DNA of 64,000 nt from Bacillus tequilensis KCTC 13622 (GCF_000507145.1 NZ_AYTO01000041.1:520530-584529); one strand, 5' to 3'. Counted from the stretch's first letter, positions 18,365 through 26,477 are shown. The notes: generated from the letters alone by a model not told the origin. Numbers and translations are program-made.

Positions 18365-19666
18365 TTATGACCTCCTCCTTTCCCTGTTCGGCCGAATTCG
18401 TTTGTGTGCTGTCTCTTTCATATCAGCCACCTCATAATCATCAAGCGCATACCAAATCGCAGATAGCGTATGCGGGTCAATCGTGAAATCATCCTCTATC
18501 AGCGCACCGTTTTTATCTTTTGCGTACGTCAGCGTCTTGAGCTCATAGATGACATTTTCACAGCGGTCCGAACAGAAGATCTTTTTGAATCGTTTCACCT
18601 TTTTCGTGTATTGAAGCCTGGAGCCGGGAAACTTTCTGGCTCCGACCATTCGAAAGCCCTGCTGGCGGAAGTATTGGATGCTTTTCGGCTCAGCGGAGTC
18701 GGCTTTGATCAATTCCTGTGTGTCAATAAACTCACGCAGCTCCTCAGCGGTCCTGTCATCTGTCATTTTGTTTTGATAATACTCCCAATAAATGTAGAGA
18801 TATTTTTTTTCTGGGTCGACAGCAAGCCGGACGACGGCATTATAGGATTCCTCGAATCCAAAATCCATGCCTGTGCGAAAAATCGGCTTGCTGATGGCTC
18901 CGATACATTTTTTTACTTGATCATGCGAAAGCACCTCGAACTGCGGCAGCACCCTGATTCCGTTGACGCCGAATCGTCCTTTGCGGGCAATACGGTACAG
19001 GTCAGGATCATACGCCTTGAGTCCGTCAAGCTGCTTCACATAGCTTTTCGGGAGAAAGAGGTTGTCGTTTGCTGTGGAATGATGATAATACGTATCCCCC
19101 TTCACAATCGTCCGCTTTTCGTAAAGTTCGCTGTCATCCAGTACAAACCGTTTATTTCGTTCATCACGAAAAAAATGCCGGTACGTCCAATTGGAGGTGC
19201 CGACAGGATTGGTGGTGCAGATCATATGAAGCTTCAGCTCAGGATGGCGAAGACGGCCGATTAATTCCTTGAAGCCTTCATACTTCACTTCTGAGCACTC
19301 TTCAATCCATATTAATGAAATGTTATGAACCGATTTTAATTTCGCCGGATTGTCCATGCCTTTGAACATGATCCGGCTGCCGTTTTGAAATCGCAGCTGG
19401 AGCGGAGAAGAAAGGGATGCCACAGCCTTTGTGAGGCCAAGCTCTTCAATCACCTCTTGAAACAAGGCGAAAGTTGAATCCCGATGGGTGTCGAACACCT
19501 CGCGGATGACAAGGGCGGTCCGTTTTTCCTCCAGCAGCTTTAGCACGATTTTCAATGCCGTATGATAGCTTTTGGATGAGCCGTAGCCGCCGACGAGAAA
19601 CTGGTACGTCTGCTCCCAATTGAACACGTAATCTTCGAAATGAGGGTTGATTTCTTTGACAATCAT
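18365..19666 (-). CDS. xtmB: PBSX-like terminase large subunit XtmB
   Basis: A 433-residue packaging motor. The ATPase part has a Walker-A-like [12 protein letters not shown] (about residues 26-37), a Walker [13 protein letters not shown] (about 116-127) and the coupling motif CTTNP. The nuclease part includes [15 protein letters not shown] with the first metal-binding Asp. The gene overlaps xtmA by 4 bases, so small and large subunits are co-translated. In strain 168 PBSX packages host DNA without phage specificity. Start is the ATG at 19664-19666. Confidence 0.95.
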   Translation of the reverse strand: MIVKEINPHFEDYVFNWEQTYQFLVGGYGSSKSYHTALKIVLKLLEEKRTALVIREVFDTHRDSTFALFQEVIEELGLTKAVASLSSPLQLRFQNGSRIMFKGMDNPAKLKSVHNISLIWIEECSEVKYEGFKELIGRLRHPELKLHMICTTNPVGTSNWTYRHFFRDERNKRFVLDDSELYEKRTIVKGDTYYHHSTANDNLFLPKSYVKQLDGLKAYDPDLYRIARKGRFGVNGIRVLPQFEVLSHDQVKKCIGAISKPIFRTGMDFGFEESYNAVVRLAVDPEKKYLYIYWEYYQNKMTDDRTAEELREFIDTQELIKADSAEPKSIQYFRQQGFRMVGARKFPGSRLQYTKKVKRFKKIFCSDRCENVIYELKTLTYAKDKNGALIEDDFTIDPHTLSAIWYALDDYEVADMKETAHKRIRPNRERRRS

Positions 19667-20460
19667 GACTTGTCCTCTTTTCGTTTGATCATGATTTCAA
19701 TCGGCGCTTGGCTGTCATCCGTTTTCTCCGCTTTTTGTTTGGCAAGCTTCAATTTCTCGTTTTCAATTTTTTGTTTAAATTGATCCGGAAACAAATCAAA
19801 ATATAAGGACAGCTTCTCGAGCGCCTTCATTTTATCGGCCAGTTTGATGGCGATGCCTTCTTTGCCGAGCTTTGCTTCCGTCACAATGGTGCCGTCCACG
19901 AGCCCGGAGTCTTTGACATCGACAAAGCTGATTTCCTTCATAATCGGGTTATCATCTTCATCAAACAGCGGACCTGATTTCCCGACAGCCTGGACCTCTT
20001 TTTTTCCGAAGGTCACATAGTCCGTAATATCCGCAAACGCGATCTTGATATAAACCTGCAGCACGTCCATCGCTTCAATAAACATTTCATTGACCATTTC
20101 TTTTTTAATGCGTTTGATTTCAACAGCGACCTTTTCATTCTTTAACAGACGGCTGCCCGTCACATGGGCGCTGTCCGGAGAATAGCCCGCTTTGATTGCT
20201 GACTGTGTGGCATTGAAGCTTTTGACGTAATACAGGCAAAACAGCCGCTGGCGTTCATTTAATTCATCATTGTCTATCCGGCGCTGTTTTGGTTCATTTC
20301 CAGCTTCAGAAAACAAGGCCGTTTTCCATTTGTCTTGTTTTTTCCATATGCCGATTGTTTTTGCGGAAACACCAATGATGTCCGCAATCGCTCGATTTGT
20401 GATCTTTCCCTGATGTTGTTGATAGATTGCTAATGCTTGTTCGCGCTGTTGTGTTTTCAT
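19663..20460 (-). CDS. xtmA: PBSX-like terminase small subunit XtmA
   Basis: A 265-residue terminase small subunit with an N-terminal helix-turn-helix ([27 protein letters not shown], residues 15-41) and the terminase_2 core ([49 protein letters not shown]). It is the first gene of the late operon, 92 bases downstream of the conserved sequence at 20552-20571 that I read as the Xpf-dependent promoter, with a hairpin in the leader. Start is ATG with GGAGGTGGCGGTG upstream. Confidence 0.94.
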   Translation of the reverse strand: MKTQQREQALAIYQQHQGKITNRAIADIIGVSAKTIGIWKKQDKWKTALFSEAGNEPKQRRIDNDELNERQRLFCLYYVKSFNATQSAIKAGYSPDSAHVTGSRLLKNEKVAVEIKRIKKEMVNEMFIEAMDVLQVYIKIAFADITDYVTFGKKEVQAVGKSGPLFDEDDNPIMKEISFVDVKDSGLVDGTIVTEAKLGKEGIAIKLADKMKALEKLSLYFDLFPDQFKQKIENEKLKLAKQKAEKTDDSQAPIEIMIKRKEDKS

Positions 20461-20504
20461 GCTACGGCATCACCGCCACCTCCAGCATGGATGTCTATTC
20501 ATAA

Positions 20505-20529
20505 AAGCGGCTGATCTTGCCAGCCGCTT
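20505..20529 (-). terminator. hairpin in the leader between the late promoter and xtmA
   Basis: A perfect 9-bp stem (AAGCGGCTG / CAGCCGCTT) with a 7-base loop, followed on the minus strand by TTTTATG. It lies after xpf and after the putative late promoter but before xtmA, so it can end early transcripts and may also attenuate late ones. A role as plain terminator for the early operon is the simplest reading. Confidence 0.65.
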
Positions 20530-20551
20530 ATGTGTCATGCTCTATTCACTT

Positions 20552-20571
20552 ATAGGTGGCAAACGTATGAC
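20552..20571 (-). promoter_or_regulatory. putative Xpf-dependent late promoter upstream of xtmA
   Basis: On the minus strand the block GTCATACGTTTGCCACCTAT, then AAGTGAA, precedes xtmA. The same block with only three changes occurs upstream of xlyB (27868-27887), and no sigma-A -35/-10 pair is obvious in either place. In strain 168 the late PBSX operon is transcribed with the prophage-encoded factor Xpf. Two copies ahead of two lysis/packaging transcripts support reading it as the Xpf recognition sequence. Confidence 0.7.
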
Positions 20572-20577
20572 AAGCTT

Positions 20578-21087
20578 TCAGGCAAGCGATCGATTCATTT
20601 CCTCCTGCTGTCTTTGCATCTTTATGATCGCCCGTTTGATGGTTGTTTGCACAGTGGATTTTTTTACGCCGAGAAGATCAGCGATCCGCTCATAGGAAAA
20701 GCATTCTACCTTGTGCAGCAAAAACATTTCTTTTTCCCTGTCCGTCAACAGGGATAATGCTTCTTGGATTCTCTCTCTGTCTTCTTCTGATACCTGGCCG
20801 TCCGGCTCAAACATCATAGCGCTGGAAAATGATTCGATGATTCTCGGGTCTTTGATCATCAGCCGCTGGTAGGCGTCACGCCGGTCAATCGCCCGTCTGA
20901 TGCCGGGCTGTCTTCCTTTTTCAAGCCATTCTGTTACATATTCAAGATCAGTAATCATATTTCTGATGATTTTTTTATCCTTCAGCTCTTCAGCTGAGAG
21001 CACGGATTCATCCGCCTCAGCGAACGTTTTATATTGTGTTCTTGTTTGTTTGAGCGTGCGTTTATATTCAAATAATAAGTCTTGCAT
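20578..21087 (-). CDS. xpf: PBSX-like RNA polymerase sigma factor Xpf
   Basis: A 169-residue sigma-70-like factor. Region 2-like sequence lies in the middle (ELKDKKIIRNMITDLEYVTEWLEKG is N-terminal helical) and region 4 is clear at the C-terminus (ALSLLTDREKEMFLLHKVECFSYERIADLLGVKKSTVQTTIKRAIIKMQRQ), a helix-turn-helix for the -35 element. Start is the ATG at 21085-21087 with TAAGGAGG upstream, not the longer in-frame opening that runs back into the xtrA terminator. It ends the early operon and should switch on the late genes beginning at xtmA, and probably xlyB. Confidence 0.93.
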   Translation of the reverse strand: MQDLLFEYKRTLKQTRTQYKTFAEADESVLSAEELKDKKIIRNMITDLEYVTEWLEKGRQPGIRRAIDRRDAYQRLMIKDPRIIESFSSAMMFEPDGQVSEEDRERIQEALSLLTDREKEMFLLHKVECFSYERIADLLGVKKSTVQTTIKRAIIKMQRQQEEMNRSLA

Positions 21088-21111
21088 TCTATAATCCTCC
21101 TTATTTTTGGC

Positions 21112-21185
21112 AATAAAAAACGGACACCAATCAACGCACAAATGCTGTGCAGTTGATCAGTGTCCGCAGGCTTTCCGTCTTGGAC
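21112..21185 (-). terminator. long hairpin terminator between xtrA and xpf, with a 5' flank shared with a second locus
   Basis: Minus strand: a flank GTCCAAGACGGAAAG, then a long stem CGGACACTGATCAAC / GTTGATTGGTGTCCG, then TTTTTTATT. The same arrangement (flank GTCCAAGACGGAAGG, stem GGACACTAATC / GATTAGTGTCC, T-run) occurs at 55243-55320. The sharing of the flank beyond the stem marks a dispersed element rather than two chance terminators. Confidence 0.75.
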
Positions 21186-21201
21186 GTATTCTGTTTTCGC
21201 T

Positions 21202-21408
21202 TTAATTTAATTTGTAGCCGATTTCAAATTCCACACGGGCAAGGTCACCCTTTCTCGTTTCGACGAGCGTTTTTCCATGCTCCGGCGCTTCTGTGATCCA
21301 TGCTTCTTGCTTGATGCCATCCACTATAATGACGCGGATTTTGCCTTCCTCCAGCTGGCTCTCCAGCGTGATGGAATCGATTTGCAGCAGTTTTTTAGGA
21401 TTCATCAT
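21202..21408 (-). CDS. xtrA: small PBSX-like phage protein XtrA
   Basis: A 68-residue protein (MMNPKKLLQIDSITLESQLEEGKIRVIIVDGIKQEAWITEAPEHGKT) of the XtrA/YqaO family found in PBSX-type and skin elements. It overlaps the end of xkdD by 14 bases and is followed by the long hairpin terminator, then xpf. The sequence predicts a small beta-rich soluble protein. It is an early-operon product of unknown function. Confidence 0.85.
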   Translation of the reverse strand: MMNPKKLLQIDSITLESQLEEGKIRVIIVDGIKQEAWITEAPEHGKTLVETRKGDLARVEFEIGYKLN

Positions 21409-21754
21409 ATATCTTTTCCTCTCTTTCTGATTCAGCGCTTTTTTTGGCCTTTTCTAATAGCTGAATAATATGCTCCATTGAATGAACAGAATTCCCTCTC
21501 AGAAATTCAAGAGCTGCTTGAGACGCTTCCAGCAGTTCGGGCGCAGCCGCCATCAACGCGGCATTGCTTTTTTGCGAATACGAGCTGAGGTCAAATACAG
21601 CGGCGATCAGCCGCCCGTTTGAATATGGGAATCTTTCTTTTTCTTCTTCGCTGTAAGCTGAATAAATATAGATCGGTTTTGTATCCCCGCACGGGACAGC
21701 ACGCCACGGCGCAGGGCTTTTCTCTGCTTGTTTTGTTTTTGCCAACACTTTCAC
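21395..21754 (-). CDS. xkdD: PBSX-like early protein XkdD
   Basis: A 119-residue protein with the pattern KSPAPWRAVPCGDTKPIYIYSAYSEEE ... NGRLIAAVFDLSSYSQKSNAALMAAAPELLEASQAALEFL, like phage proteins whose C-terminal A-L-M-A-A-A-P-E-L-L helix is widespread in DNA-metabolism regions. Function is not known. The start is GTG (21752-21754), which overlaps the stop of the upstream 33-codon gene (GTGA). The C-terminus is Glu/Ser-rich. Confidence 0.8.
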   Translation of the reverse strand: MKVLAKTKQAEKSPAPWRAVPCGDTKPIYIYSAYSEEEKERFPYSNGRLIAAVFDLSSYSQKSNAALMAAAPELLEASQAALEFLRGNSVHSMEHIIQLLEKAKKSAESEREEKIYDES

Positions 21755-21852
21755 TTCCCGTCGTCCTTATACCATTGTTCAATGTTTTTTTCTGTTTGCT
21801 TTGCCCGAAACAGCAAAGCGATTAGAGCAGTCAGCTGTTTAATCACGGACAT
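21751..21852 (-). CDS. 33-residue early-operon peptide
   Basis: ATG at 21850-21852 opens a 33-codon frame (MSVIKQLTALIALLFRAKQ, then TEKNIEQWYKDDGK). It starts inside the end of the upstream 55-codon gene (AATGTCCGTGATTAA) and its TGA overlaps the GTG of xkdD. Tight overlaps at both ends argue for a real, coupled gene. The N-terminal half is hydrophobic and could be a short membrane helix or an amphipathic helix. No family is recognised. Confidence 0.55.
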   Translation of the reverse strand: MSVIKQLTALIALLFRAKQTEKNIEQWYKDDGK

Positions 21853-22006
21853 TCAGCCTCGCTTTTCCCGCTGTCAGCATTTGCTCCAGCTTTCGAATAA
21901 CAGGCGTTAAATCAGTGCCGGACCGGCAGTTCGGGCATGGATGAAAAACGGCACCAATCTCGGTATGCTCCACAATCACTTTTTTTGTCTGACAAAGCTC
22001 GCACAT
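21839..22006 (-). CDS. 55-residue zinc-ribbon-like early protein
   Basis: A short gene (MCELCQTKKVIVEHTEIGAVF, then HPCPNCRSGTDLTPVIRKLEQ) with two CxxC pairs spaced 23 residues apart, the layout of a small zinc ribbon. Its ATG overlaps the xkdC stop by one base (TAATG), which indicates translational coupling. It ends overlapping the next tiny gene. Zinc ribbons next to a DnaC-like helicase loader are common in prophage early regions, but what this one binds is unknown. Confidence 0.75.
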   Translation of the reverse strand: MCELCQTKKVIVEHTEIGAVFHPCPNCRSGTDLTPVIRKLEQMLTAGKARLNVRD

Positions 22007-22806
22007 TATCTGACGCCCTCCAATCTATGGTTCAGCTCGTATGCTGCTCCTTTGATAATCACTAAATAGTCGCTGCACATTTCGTAGATTCTCGTGCCGA
22101 GCGCTTCATCGACCCGGACAAGTGTTTCAATCGTCAGCTCGCTCGAAAGCAAAATCGGTTTATGATTTAAATAGCGGTAGTTAAGTACCGAATACATTTG
22201 CTCTAATTGCCAATCTGTAGCGCGCGGTTTGCCGTTAACCGGTTTAAATAGGTCATCTATAAACAGCACATCTGCCTGCTTCATTCGGCTCAGCTTCTGT
22301 TCCAAAAGGTCAAAGTCATTTTTCAGATCGGTGAAGCCTTCCACGAATGGAAAATAGATGACCGGCACATGGCGTGTTTTCATCAATTCATTGGCTGCAG
22401 CGGTCAAAAGATGCGTTTTCCCTGATCCGGGCTGTCCTAAAAGGGCGATGCTGTTTTTCCGGCTGCCCTTGATTTGTTCATAATCCGCCACATACTCTTT
22501 TGCGCATTCAAACGCGTCTTTTATGGCCTGCGGCTTTCCCTCCGTGCGGAATTCTTTGAAGCCCAGCTGTCTGAAGGCGTGAGTAATCTCACTGGCACTA
22601 AGCATCCGCTTCACTTTCCGTTCTGCCATGCAGCTGCACATCGTCCAAACCTCCAGGCCGTTCTGCCGGATGAGATAGCCTCCTTGATCCTTGCATCGCG
22701 GGCAATCATAGCGGCTTGCGTCTGATTCGGCCGGTTTGTCCGCCAGTAATGGACGTCTCCCTCTTCTCAGCTCGTCCAAAATGTGTTCGATTGTTCGTTT
22801 TGTCAT
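22006..22806 (-). CDS. xkdC: PBSX-like DnaC-type helicase loader XkdC
   Basis: A 266-residue AAA+ protein. It has four cysteines near residues 40-65 (YDCPRCKDQGGY ... TMCSCMAERKV), Walker A LLGQPGSGKTHLL at about residue 120 and Walker B ADVLFIDDLFKP at about 190, like DnaC/DnaI loaders. The start is the ATG at 22804-22806, 51 codons inside the longest open frame, with GAGGATGG upstream and a length equal to the remembered 168 protein. It overlaps xkdB by 101 bases. It should bring the host replicative helicase to prophage DNA, working with XkdB. Confidence 0.92.
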   Translation of the reverse strand: MTKRTIEHILDELRRGRRPLLADKPAESDASRYDCPRCKDQGGYLIRQNGLEVWTMCSCMAERKVKRMLSASEITHAFRQLGFKEFRTEGKPQAIKDAFECAKEYVADYEQIKGSRKNSIALLGQPGSGKTHLLTAAANELMKTRHVPVIYFPFVEGFTDLKNDFDLLEQKLSRMKQADVLFIDDLFKPVNGKPRATDWQLEQMYSVLNYRYLNHKPILLSSELTIETLVRVDEALGTRIYEMCSDYLVIIKGAAYELNHRLEGVR

Positions 22807-23542
22807 CACTTTCCATCCTCTCTTGTTGAATTGCTGTATTCTTTTTGGCCTGTTCCGCGAAAAAACGGTCTTCAATGAATTTTGAGCAGTAACGAAAGGC
22901 CTTGATTGTTTCTGAAGCGGCGGTACGCCGGTTTTCAAAGGCTTGAAAGCATTCCTCAAGCCATTTGATTGTTTGCGTCACAGGAACGCCGATGGCAACA
23001 ATACGGGCGATGGCTTGATAATCTCTTGAGGAAGGATACACGGTGCGTCCTTCTTGAGCCGACCGTAATTGTGTAAACCGCTTCGCAATGTAATCCACTG
23101 CATCATCAGCAGCAGTATATGTTTTTGTTTTATCTTTATCTGAGCGGACATCTGTGTCCGGTGCCTGCGGCAAAAATGACCGTTCCTTTATGCTCCGTTG
23201 TGCGATTTTGTCCGATCTGAAGCTGAATTTTTTGGAATGCTTTACCGAAATCATCAGTCCATATGGCGCACGGACAGCCTTAATGTACTCATGGATTTCG
23301 AGAAGCTCCAGCCATCTTCTGACGGTTTTCTCGCTTACGCCGAAGACAGCCGCCATTTCTCTCGCTTTTAACGGCTTATGGCCAAGCACGATTCCCCAGC
23401 TTACACCGTCTTTTTCAATTTCTTTTGTTGTTGAGCTGATGAACCAGAGAAACAGCCATAGCGCAGGACCTATTTTGTCATAATGTTCTGAATTCAATAG
23501 CCCTGAATATATAGGAAAAGGATAGCTTTTATCGGTTTTCAT
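22706..23542 (-). CDS. xkdB: PBSX-like replication initiation protein XkdB
   Basis: A 278-residue protein with an N-terminal winged-helix/replication-initiator-like domain (PFPIYSGLLNSEHYDKIGPALWLFLWFISSTTKEIEKDGVSWGIVLGHKPLKAREMAAVFGVSEKTVRRWLELLEIHEYI), that is, helix-turn-helix residues near 65-90. The C-terminus is charged (RAEKRETSITGGQTGRIRRKPL). It is the first large gene of the early operon, under the Xre operators, and overlaps a 59-codon gene upstream by 14 bases. It probably binds DNA and recruits XkdC. Confidence 0.87.
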   Translation of the reverse strand: MKTDKSYPFPIYSGLLNSEHYDKIGPALWLFLWFISSTTKEIEKDGVSWGIVLGHKPLKAREMAAVFGVSEKTVRRWLELLEIHEYIKAVRAPYGLMISVKHSKKFSFRSDKIAQRSIKERSFLPQAPDTDVRSDKDKTKTYTAADDAVDYIAKRFTQLRSAQEGRTVYPSSRDYQAIARIVAIGVPVTQTIKWLEECFQAFENRRTAASETIKAFRYCSKFIEDRFFAEQAKKNTAIQQERMESDDKTNNRTHFGRAEKRETSITGGQTGRIRRKPL

Positions 23543-23708
23543 ATGCTGCCGATTCCCCTTTTAACATCATGTAGGTTTGAAGCTGTTCTTGCGTTTCAAA
23601 GCGAAACACCGGAAGGCCGCAAGCCGTAAACGAAATGGTGCCGCCGGATTGTCCGAGATGGCGCTGATCTATGGGATTGTCACTAAAAACAATGTGAATC
23701 GGATACAT
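23529..23708 (-). CDS. 59-residue first gene of the PBSX-like early operon
   Basis: A small soluble protein (MYPIHIVFSDNPIDQRHLGQ, then SGGTISFTACGLPVF). I start it at the ATG at 23706-23708, preceded by AGGAGAG. The longer in-frame opening would run into the operator region. It is the first reading frame after the operators on the minus strand and overlaps xkdB by 14 bases. No family is known to me; the spacing of hydrophobic residues suggests a small alpha/beta fold. Confidence 0.7.
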   Translation of the reverse strand: MYPIHIVFSDNPIDQRHLGQSGGTISFTACGLPVFRFETQEQLQTYMMLKGESAAYENR

Positions 23709-23732
23709 GGAATCACTCTCCTGATCTTTTTC

Positions 23733-23747
23733 GATACATTTTGTATC
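23733..23747. promoter_or_regulatory. Xre operator site 1
   Basis: Perfect 15-bp palindrome GATACATTTTGTATC, the first of four similar sites between the divergent early operon and xre. Strain 168 Xre binds four such sites; assignment here is from sequence identity of the motif. Confidence 0.85.
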
Positions 23748-23767
23748 AACTGTTACCAAGTATAAAC

Positions 23768-23782
23768 GATACATTCTGTATC
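23768..23782. promoter_or_regulatory. Xre operator site 2
   Basis: Palindrome GATACATTCTGTATC, 20 bases after site 1. The pair would cover the early-operon promoter region on the minus strand. Confidence 0.85.
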
Positions 23783-23796
23783 ATCAAGTAATTTTT

Positions 23797-23811
23797 GATA
23801 CTTTTTTTATC
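23797..23811. promoter_or_regulatory. Xre operator site 3 (degenerate)
   Basis: GATACTTTTTTTATC keeps both half-sites except for one loss in the right arm, so it is probably the weakest site. It lies in the middle of the divergent promoter region. Confidence 0.7.
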
Positions 23812-23824
23812 ATTACTTTATTTT

Positions 23825-23839
23825 GATACGGATTGTATC
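23825..23839. promoter_or_regulatory. Xre operator site 4, next to the xre -10 box
   Basis: GATACGGATTGTATC lies immediately before TATAAT (23840-23845), the likely -10 box of xre. Binding here would make Xre repress its own promoter. Confidence 0.8.
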
Positions 23840-23885
23840 TATAATCATAAGTAACTTAGGGAGTTAAAAAAAGAGAGGTCATAGT

Positions 23886-24227
23886 ATGATAGGCGGCAGA
23901 TTGAAGAGTCTCAGAGGGAAAAGGACACAGGAAGAAATCGCATCTCATATCGGTGTGTCACGGGCGCGATATTCCCACTATGAAAACGGGCGGAGCGAAC
24001 CTGATTACGACACACTCCAAAAGCTGGCTGATTACTTTCAAGTAACCACTGATTACTTATTAACAGGAAAAGACAAAAAATCCGACGACGATATGTTTTC
24101 AGATCCCGACTTGCAGGTTGCATACCGTGATATGCAGGATTTTTCCCCAGAAAGCAAACAGCAGGCCATCGAATTTATCAACTATTTAAAAGAAAAAGAG
24201 AAAAACCGCAAACCGAAAAATAAATAA
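23886..24227 (+). CDS. xre: PBSX-like repressor Xre
   Basis: A 113-residue lytic repressor with a Cro/CI-type helix-turn-helix at residues 5-55 ([56 protein letters not shown]) and a short, charged C-terminal tail ending [11 protein letters not shown]. It is divergent from the early operon, with four 15-bp operators between. In strain 168 Xre keeps PBSX silent until DNA damage. It has no self-cleaving LexA/CI peptidase domain, which is why the neighbouring ImmA-like XkdA matters. AGAGAGG lies upstream of the ATG. Confidence 0.96.
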   Translation: MIGGRLKSLRGKRTQEEIASHIGVSRARYSHYENGRSEPDYDTLQKLADYFQVTTDYLLTGKDKKSDDDMFSDPDLQVAYRDMQDFSPESKQQAIEFINYLKEKEKNRKPKNK

Positions 24228-24358
24228 TCTGTCTCTGTTCTCTAAAACATATAAAAAATAGACCGATATAAAGAAAAAAGTGTTTATTTTTTAAAGAAAA
24301 GGGAAAGATTTCAACATACTTTCTAGTCCTTTATGGGCTTTTCTTTCTCGCCAAAAAC

Positions 24359-24372
24359 AGAACAAACGTTCG
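24359..24372. promoter_or_regulatory. LexA-type (Cheo) box upstream of xkdA
   Basis: AGAACAAACGTTCG fits the Bacillus SOS operator (CGAAC-N4-GTTCG) at all but the first base. It overlaps the leader just before the xkdA ribosome site (AAAGGGAG). LexA control of xkdA in strain 168 is something I recall from the LexA regulon; here the motif itself is what is seen. Confidence 0.8.
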
Positions 24373-24387
24373 AAAGGGAGTATTCAA

Positions 24388-24984
24388 TTGGGCGATTACT
24401 TATCACATCTGGAGGAATACGTAAAAAATTTATACAGCCGGCTGGGCATCACCTCCCCCCATCACATTGACATGCTGAAAATCGCAAAGGACCTGGATAT
24501 TTGGGTTCATTTCGAGGATACGGGGAGCATGATGGTCAAACACGACGGCATGTACAGTATCGTATTGAACCAAAGAAAATCACGTGAAGAGCAATGGGAG
24601 GATTTTGGCCATGAACTGTGCCATGTGTTAAAGCATGCGGGCAATCATTTTCAGATGAACAAGCTCTTTCGGGAACTGCAGGAATTTCAGGCGAATCAAT
24701 TTATGTACCACTTCTGTGTGCCAACCTTTATGCTGTTGCAGATTGAATTGCCGCAATGGAGAAGCCAGGCGCTCGCGACAATTGCAGCGGTTTTCCGAGT
24801 AACAAAGGAATTTGCGGAAAAAAGACTTGACATGTTTGAACGGCGTAAAGCAGGTATTCAATTTCAGAAGCGGCTTGCTTACTTATTATCACACAAGCGG
24901 CCAAATGCGTACGAGGAAAGCGATCAGCAGCACTTGCAGGTTGCCGAAGAAAAAGCGTTATATCATATCGGCAAAAACAGCTGA
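24388..24984 (+). CDS. xkdA: ImmA-like metalloprotease XkdA (anti-repressor)
   Basis: A 198-residue protein of the ImmA/IrrE family (COG2856) with the zinc motif HELCH in EDFGHELCHVLKHAG at about residues 70-84 and a downstream Glu-rich helix (ELQEFQANQFMYHFCVP). Start is TTG (24388) with AAAGGGAG upstream. ImmA-type proteases cleave CI-like repressors of integrative elements after DNA damage; here the likely substrate is Xre, encoded just upstream on the same strand. A LexA-type box lies before the gene. Length matches the 168 protein (about 197). Confidence 0.93.
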   Translation: MGDYLSHLEEYVKNLYSRLGITSPHHIDMLKIAKDLDIWVHFEDTGSMMVKHDGMYSIVLNQRKSREEQWEDFGHELCHVLKHAGNHFQMNKLFRELQEFQANQFMYHFCVPTFMLLQIELPQWRSQALATIAAVFRVTKEFAEKRLDMFERRKAGIQFQKRLAYLLSHKRPNAYEESDQQHLQVAEEKALYHIGKNS

Positions 24985-25035
24985 TAAAAAAAGGGCTGGG
25001 AACACTGCCCCCAGCCCGGCATAGGCATTCATATT

Positions 25036-25702
25036 TTGACATCGGAGGAATGCCGCATTAGCGGCGATTTAAGATGAACGCAATGCGAACCGCAATCGGA
25101 GCAGCTGTATATAACTGAACTCGCCCCGGCCGTCACAGGCTTCGCCATGAGCCCATCTGCCTTGTGAGCTCACACAGGAATGCCTTTCTTCCAGCTCTTT
25201 AAAGACTTCATACCACATATTTGATGATAAGTATCCCGCGCAATCAAAAATGACAGCATATCTCTCACCTTAGGATCATCAGTCATGGCATAAAGCCGTG
25301 TCACCTGAAGGCGTCCATGTGCTTCCACATTTAAGTTGGCGCGAATACCTGAGGTTCAAATTTCCGCTTGAGATAATGTATTTTGCATTCCCCGGATAGC
25401 CATCGCACCCAAACCGAACACAATAGCATGCTGAGGATCATTCCTGACAACACTTCTGCCACAGCAGGTTCACTTTTATAAGCATTTCCACATGCCCGAT
25501 CTCTTCTGTCCCGACATCATAAAGAAATTTTTCTATTCGCATCTGCACGGCAGGAAAAACCCTGAAACAAATACCGCATTATAAAGCTGATCTCACCGGA
25601 TCGGCCGCCCGGCACTTCTTGGCGCTTTTTCGTATAAACCGGATCGGGATGAGCTGGCTTAGCTTGATATTGAAGTTCTTTCATGTGGTATAACATCTTC
25701 AT
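25036..25702 (-). pseudogene. yjqC: decayed manganese catalase-like gene yjqC
   Basis: Starting at ATG 25700-25702 with GGGGAGG upstream, the minus strand reads MKMLYHMKELQYQ and AKPAHPDPVYTKKRQEVPGG, then IMRYLFQGF, all typical of the Mn-catalase YjqC. After ~60 codons the frame is lost, but later catalase segments reappear in other frames: IEKFLYDVGTEEIGHVEM-like, then TGIRANLNVEAHGRLQVTRLY and MTDDPKVRDMLSFLI. The remnant is about 670 bases against ~840 for the intact gene, so it carries several frameshifts plus deletions. The 3' limit is approximate. Confidence 0.85.
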
Positions 25703-25768
25703 TCCTCCCCCACACGATCGCACAACATTTCCTATGAAGGAATGAGCACATCGTGCAGGTCCGTTCAT

Positions 25769-26371
25769 TCAACCATAAAAACCACGCTTAACAGCTTCCA
25801 CATATCGACAAAACAAATCGTTTTGTGTGTAGCTTTCATTACGGCAGGTAAAATTGCGGAACAACGCCTTTCGCTGGGCCGTGCTTACCTCCAGCTGCAG
25901 TCCCATTTCCCTTTTTGTCCGATTGACAATATTTTTCGGATGCACACCAGCCAGTCGGTCTTTCTCACTCGTGAGCTCGGCGCTGAAACCCGCTTCATTC
26001 AGCCGATCACAAATAAGCTTGGCCTTTTTTCGATCCGCGCCCCCGACCAATGTATGCGGTGTTTTTGGATCGTGATACCCATGAATGGCTAATGCGTAAT
26101 GGTGGGCGTTCACTTTTTCTAAAGCGATCGGCTCGTCAAAACGAGTGCTTGTCAGATGCAAAGAACGGTTGTTTCGCTGCTTTACACCTTCAAATAAATA
26201 AATCGAGCATTGATCGGAAAATGCTCGCACAAGCTCGCTGACGCCAGGCTCAATTCTTCCGCCGTGGGGACTGAGGACGATGTGCTCACTTCCGGTTTTC
26301 TCCTCATAAATAATCCGGTACTCCGATTCAGAAGCAGAAAGGGCTGCAAAGCCGTCATACATATCTTTCAT
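25769..26371 (-). CDS. yjqB: YjqB, poly-gamma-glutamate hydrolase family (DUF867)
   Basis: A 200-residue protein of the PghP-like zinc hydrolase family (phage-derived gamma-PGA depolymerases). It has the conserved [18 protein letters not shown] at residues 33-50, [11 protein letters not shown] around residue 95 (a second His cluster) and [17 protein letters not shown]. Several His/Glu residues would bind zinc. Family enzymes cut the capsule polymer poly-gamma-glutamate, so phages can reach encapsulated Bacillus. It lies between the prophage and xlyB. Start ATG follows GGAGAG. Confidence 0.85.
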   Translation of the reverse strand: MKDMYDGFAALSASESEYRIIYEEKTGSEHIVLSPHGGRIEPGVSELVRAFSDQCSIYLFEGVKQRNNRSLHLTSTRFDEPIALEKVNAHHYALAIHGYHDPKTPHTLVGGADRKKAKLICDRLNEAGFSAELTSEKDRLAGVHPKNIVNRTKREMGLQLEVSTAQRKALFRNFTCRNESYTQNDLFCRYVEAVKRGFYG

Positions 26372-26477
26372 GTTAGATGCTCTCCTTTACCAATCAGCAC
26401 CAGTTTACTCTACTCATCTATGAATGAAAACCTTTTTATCGTATGATTTAATAGATTACAGATTAGGAGGTTTAAAC

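Noticed and set aside
18470..19264. 264-codon plus-strand frame opposite xtmB
   Set aside because: No start site and no recognisable domain; xtmB on the other strand has clear terminase motifs over the same bases.
21088..21141. Longer start of xpf giving 187 codons
   Set aside because: The extra N-terminus runs into the T-run of the preceding terminator; ATG 21087 has an ideal AAGGAGG site.
22807..22959. 51-codon upstream extension of xkdC
   Set aside because: Lies within xkdB coding sequence without a ribosome site; the internal ATG has GAGGATGG and gives the family length.
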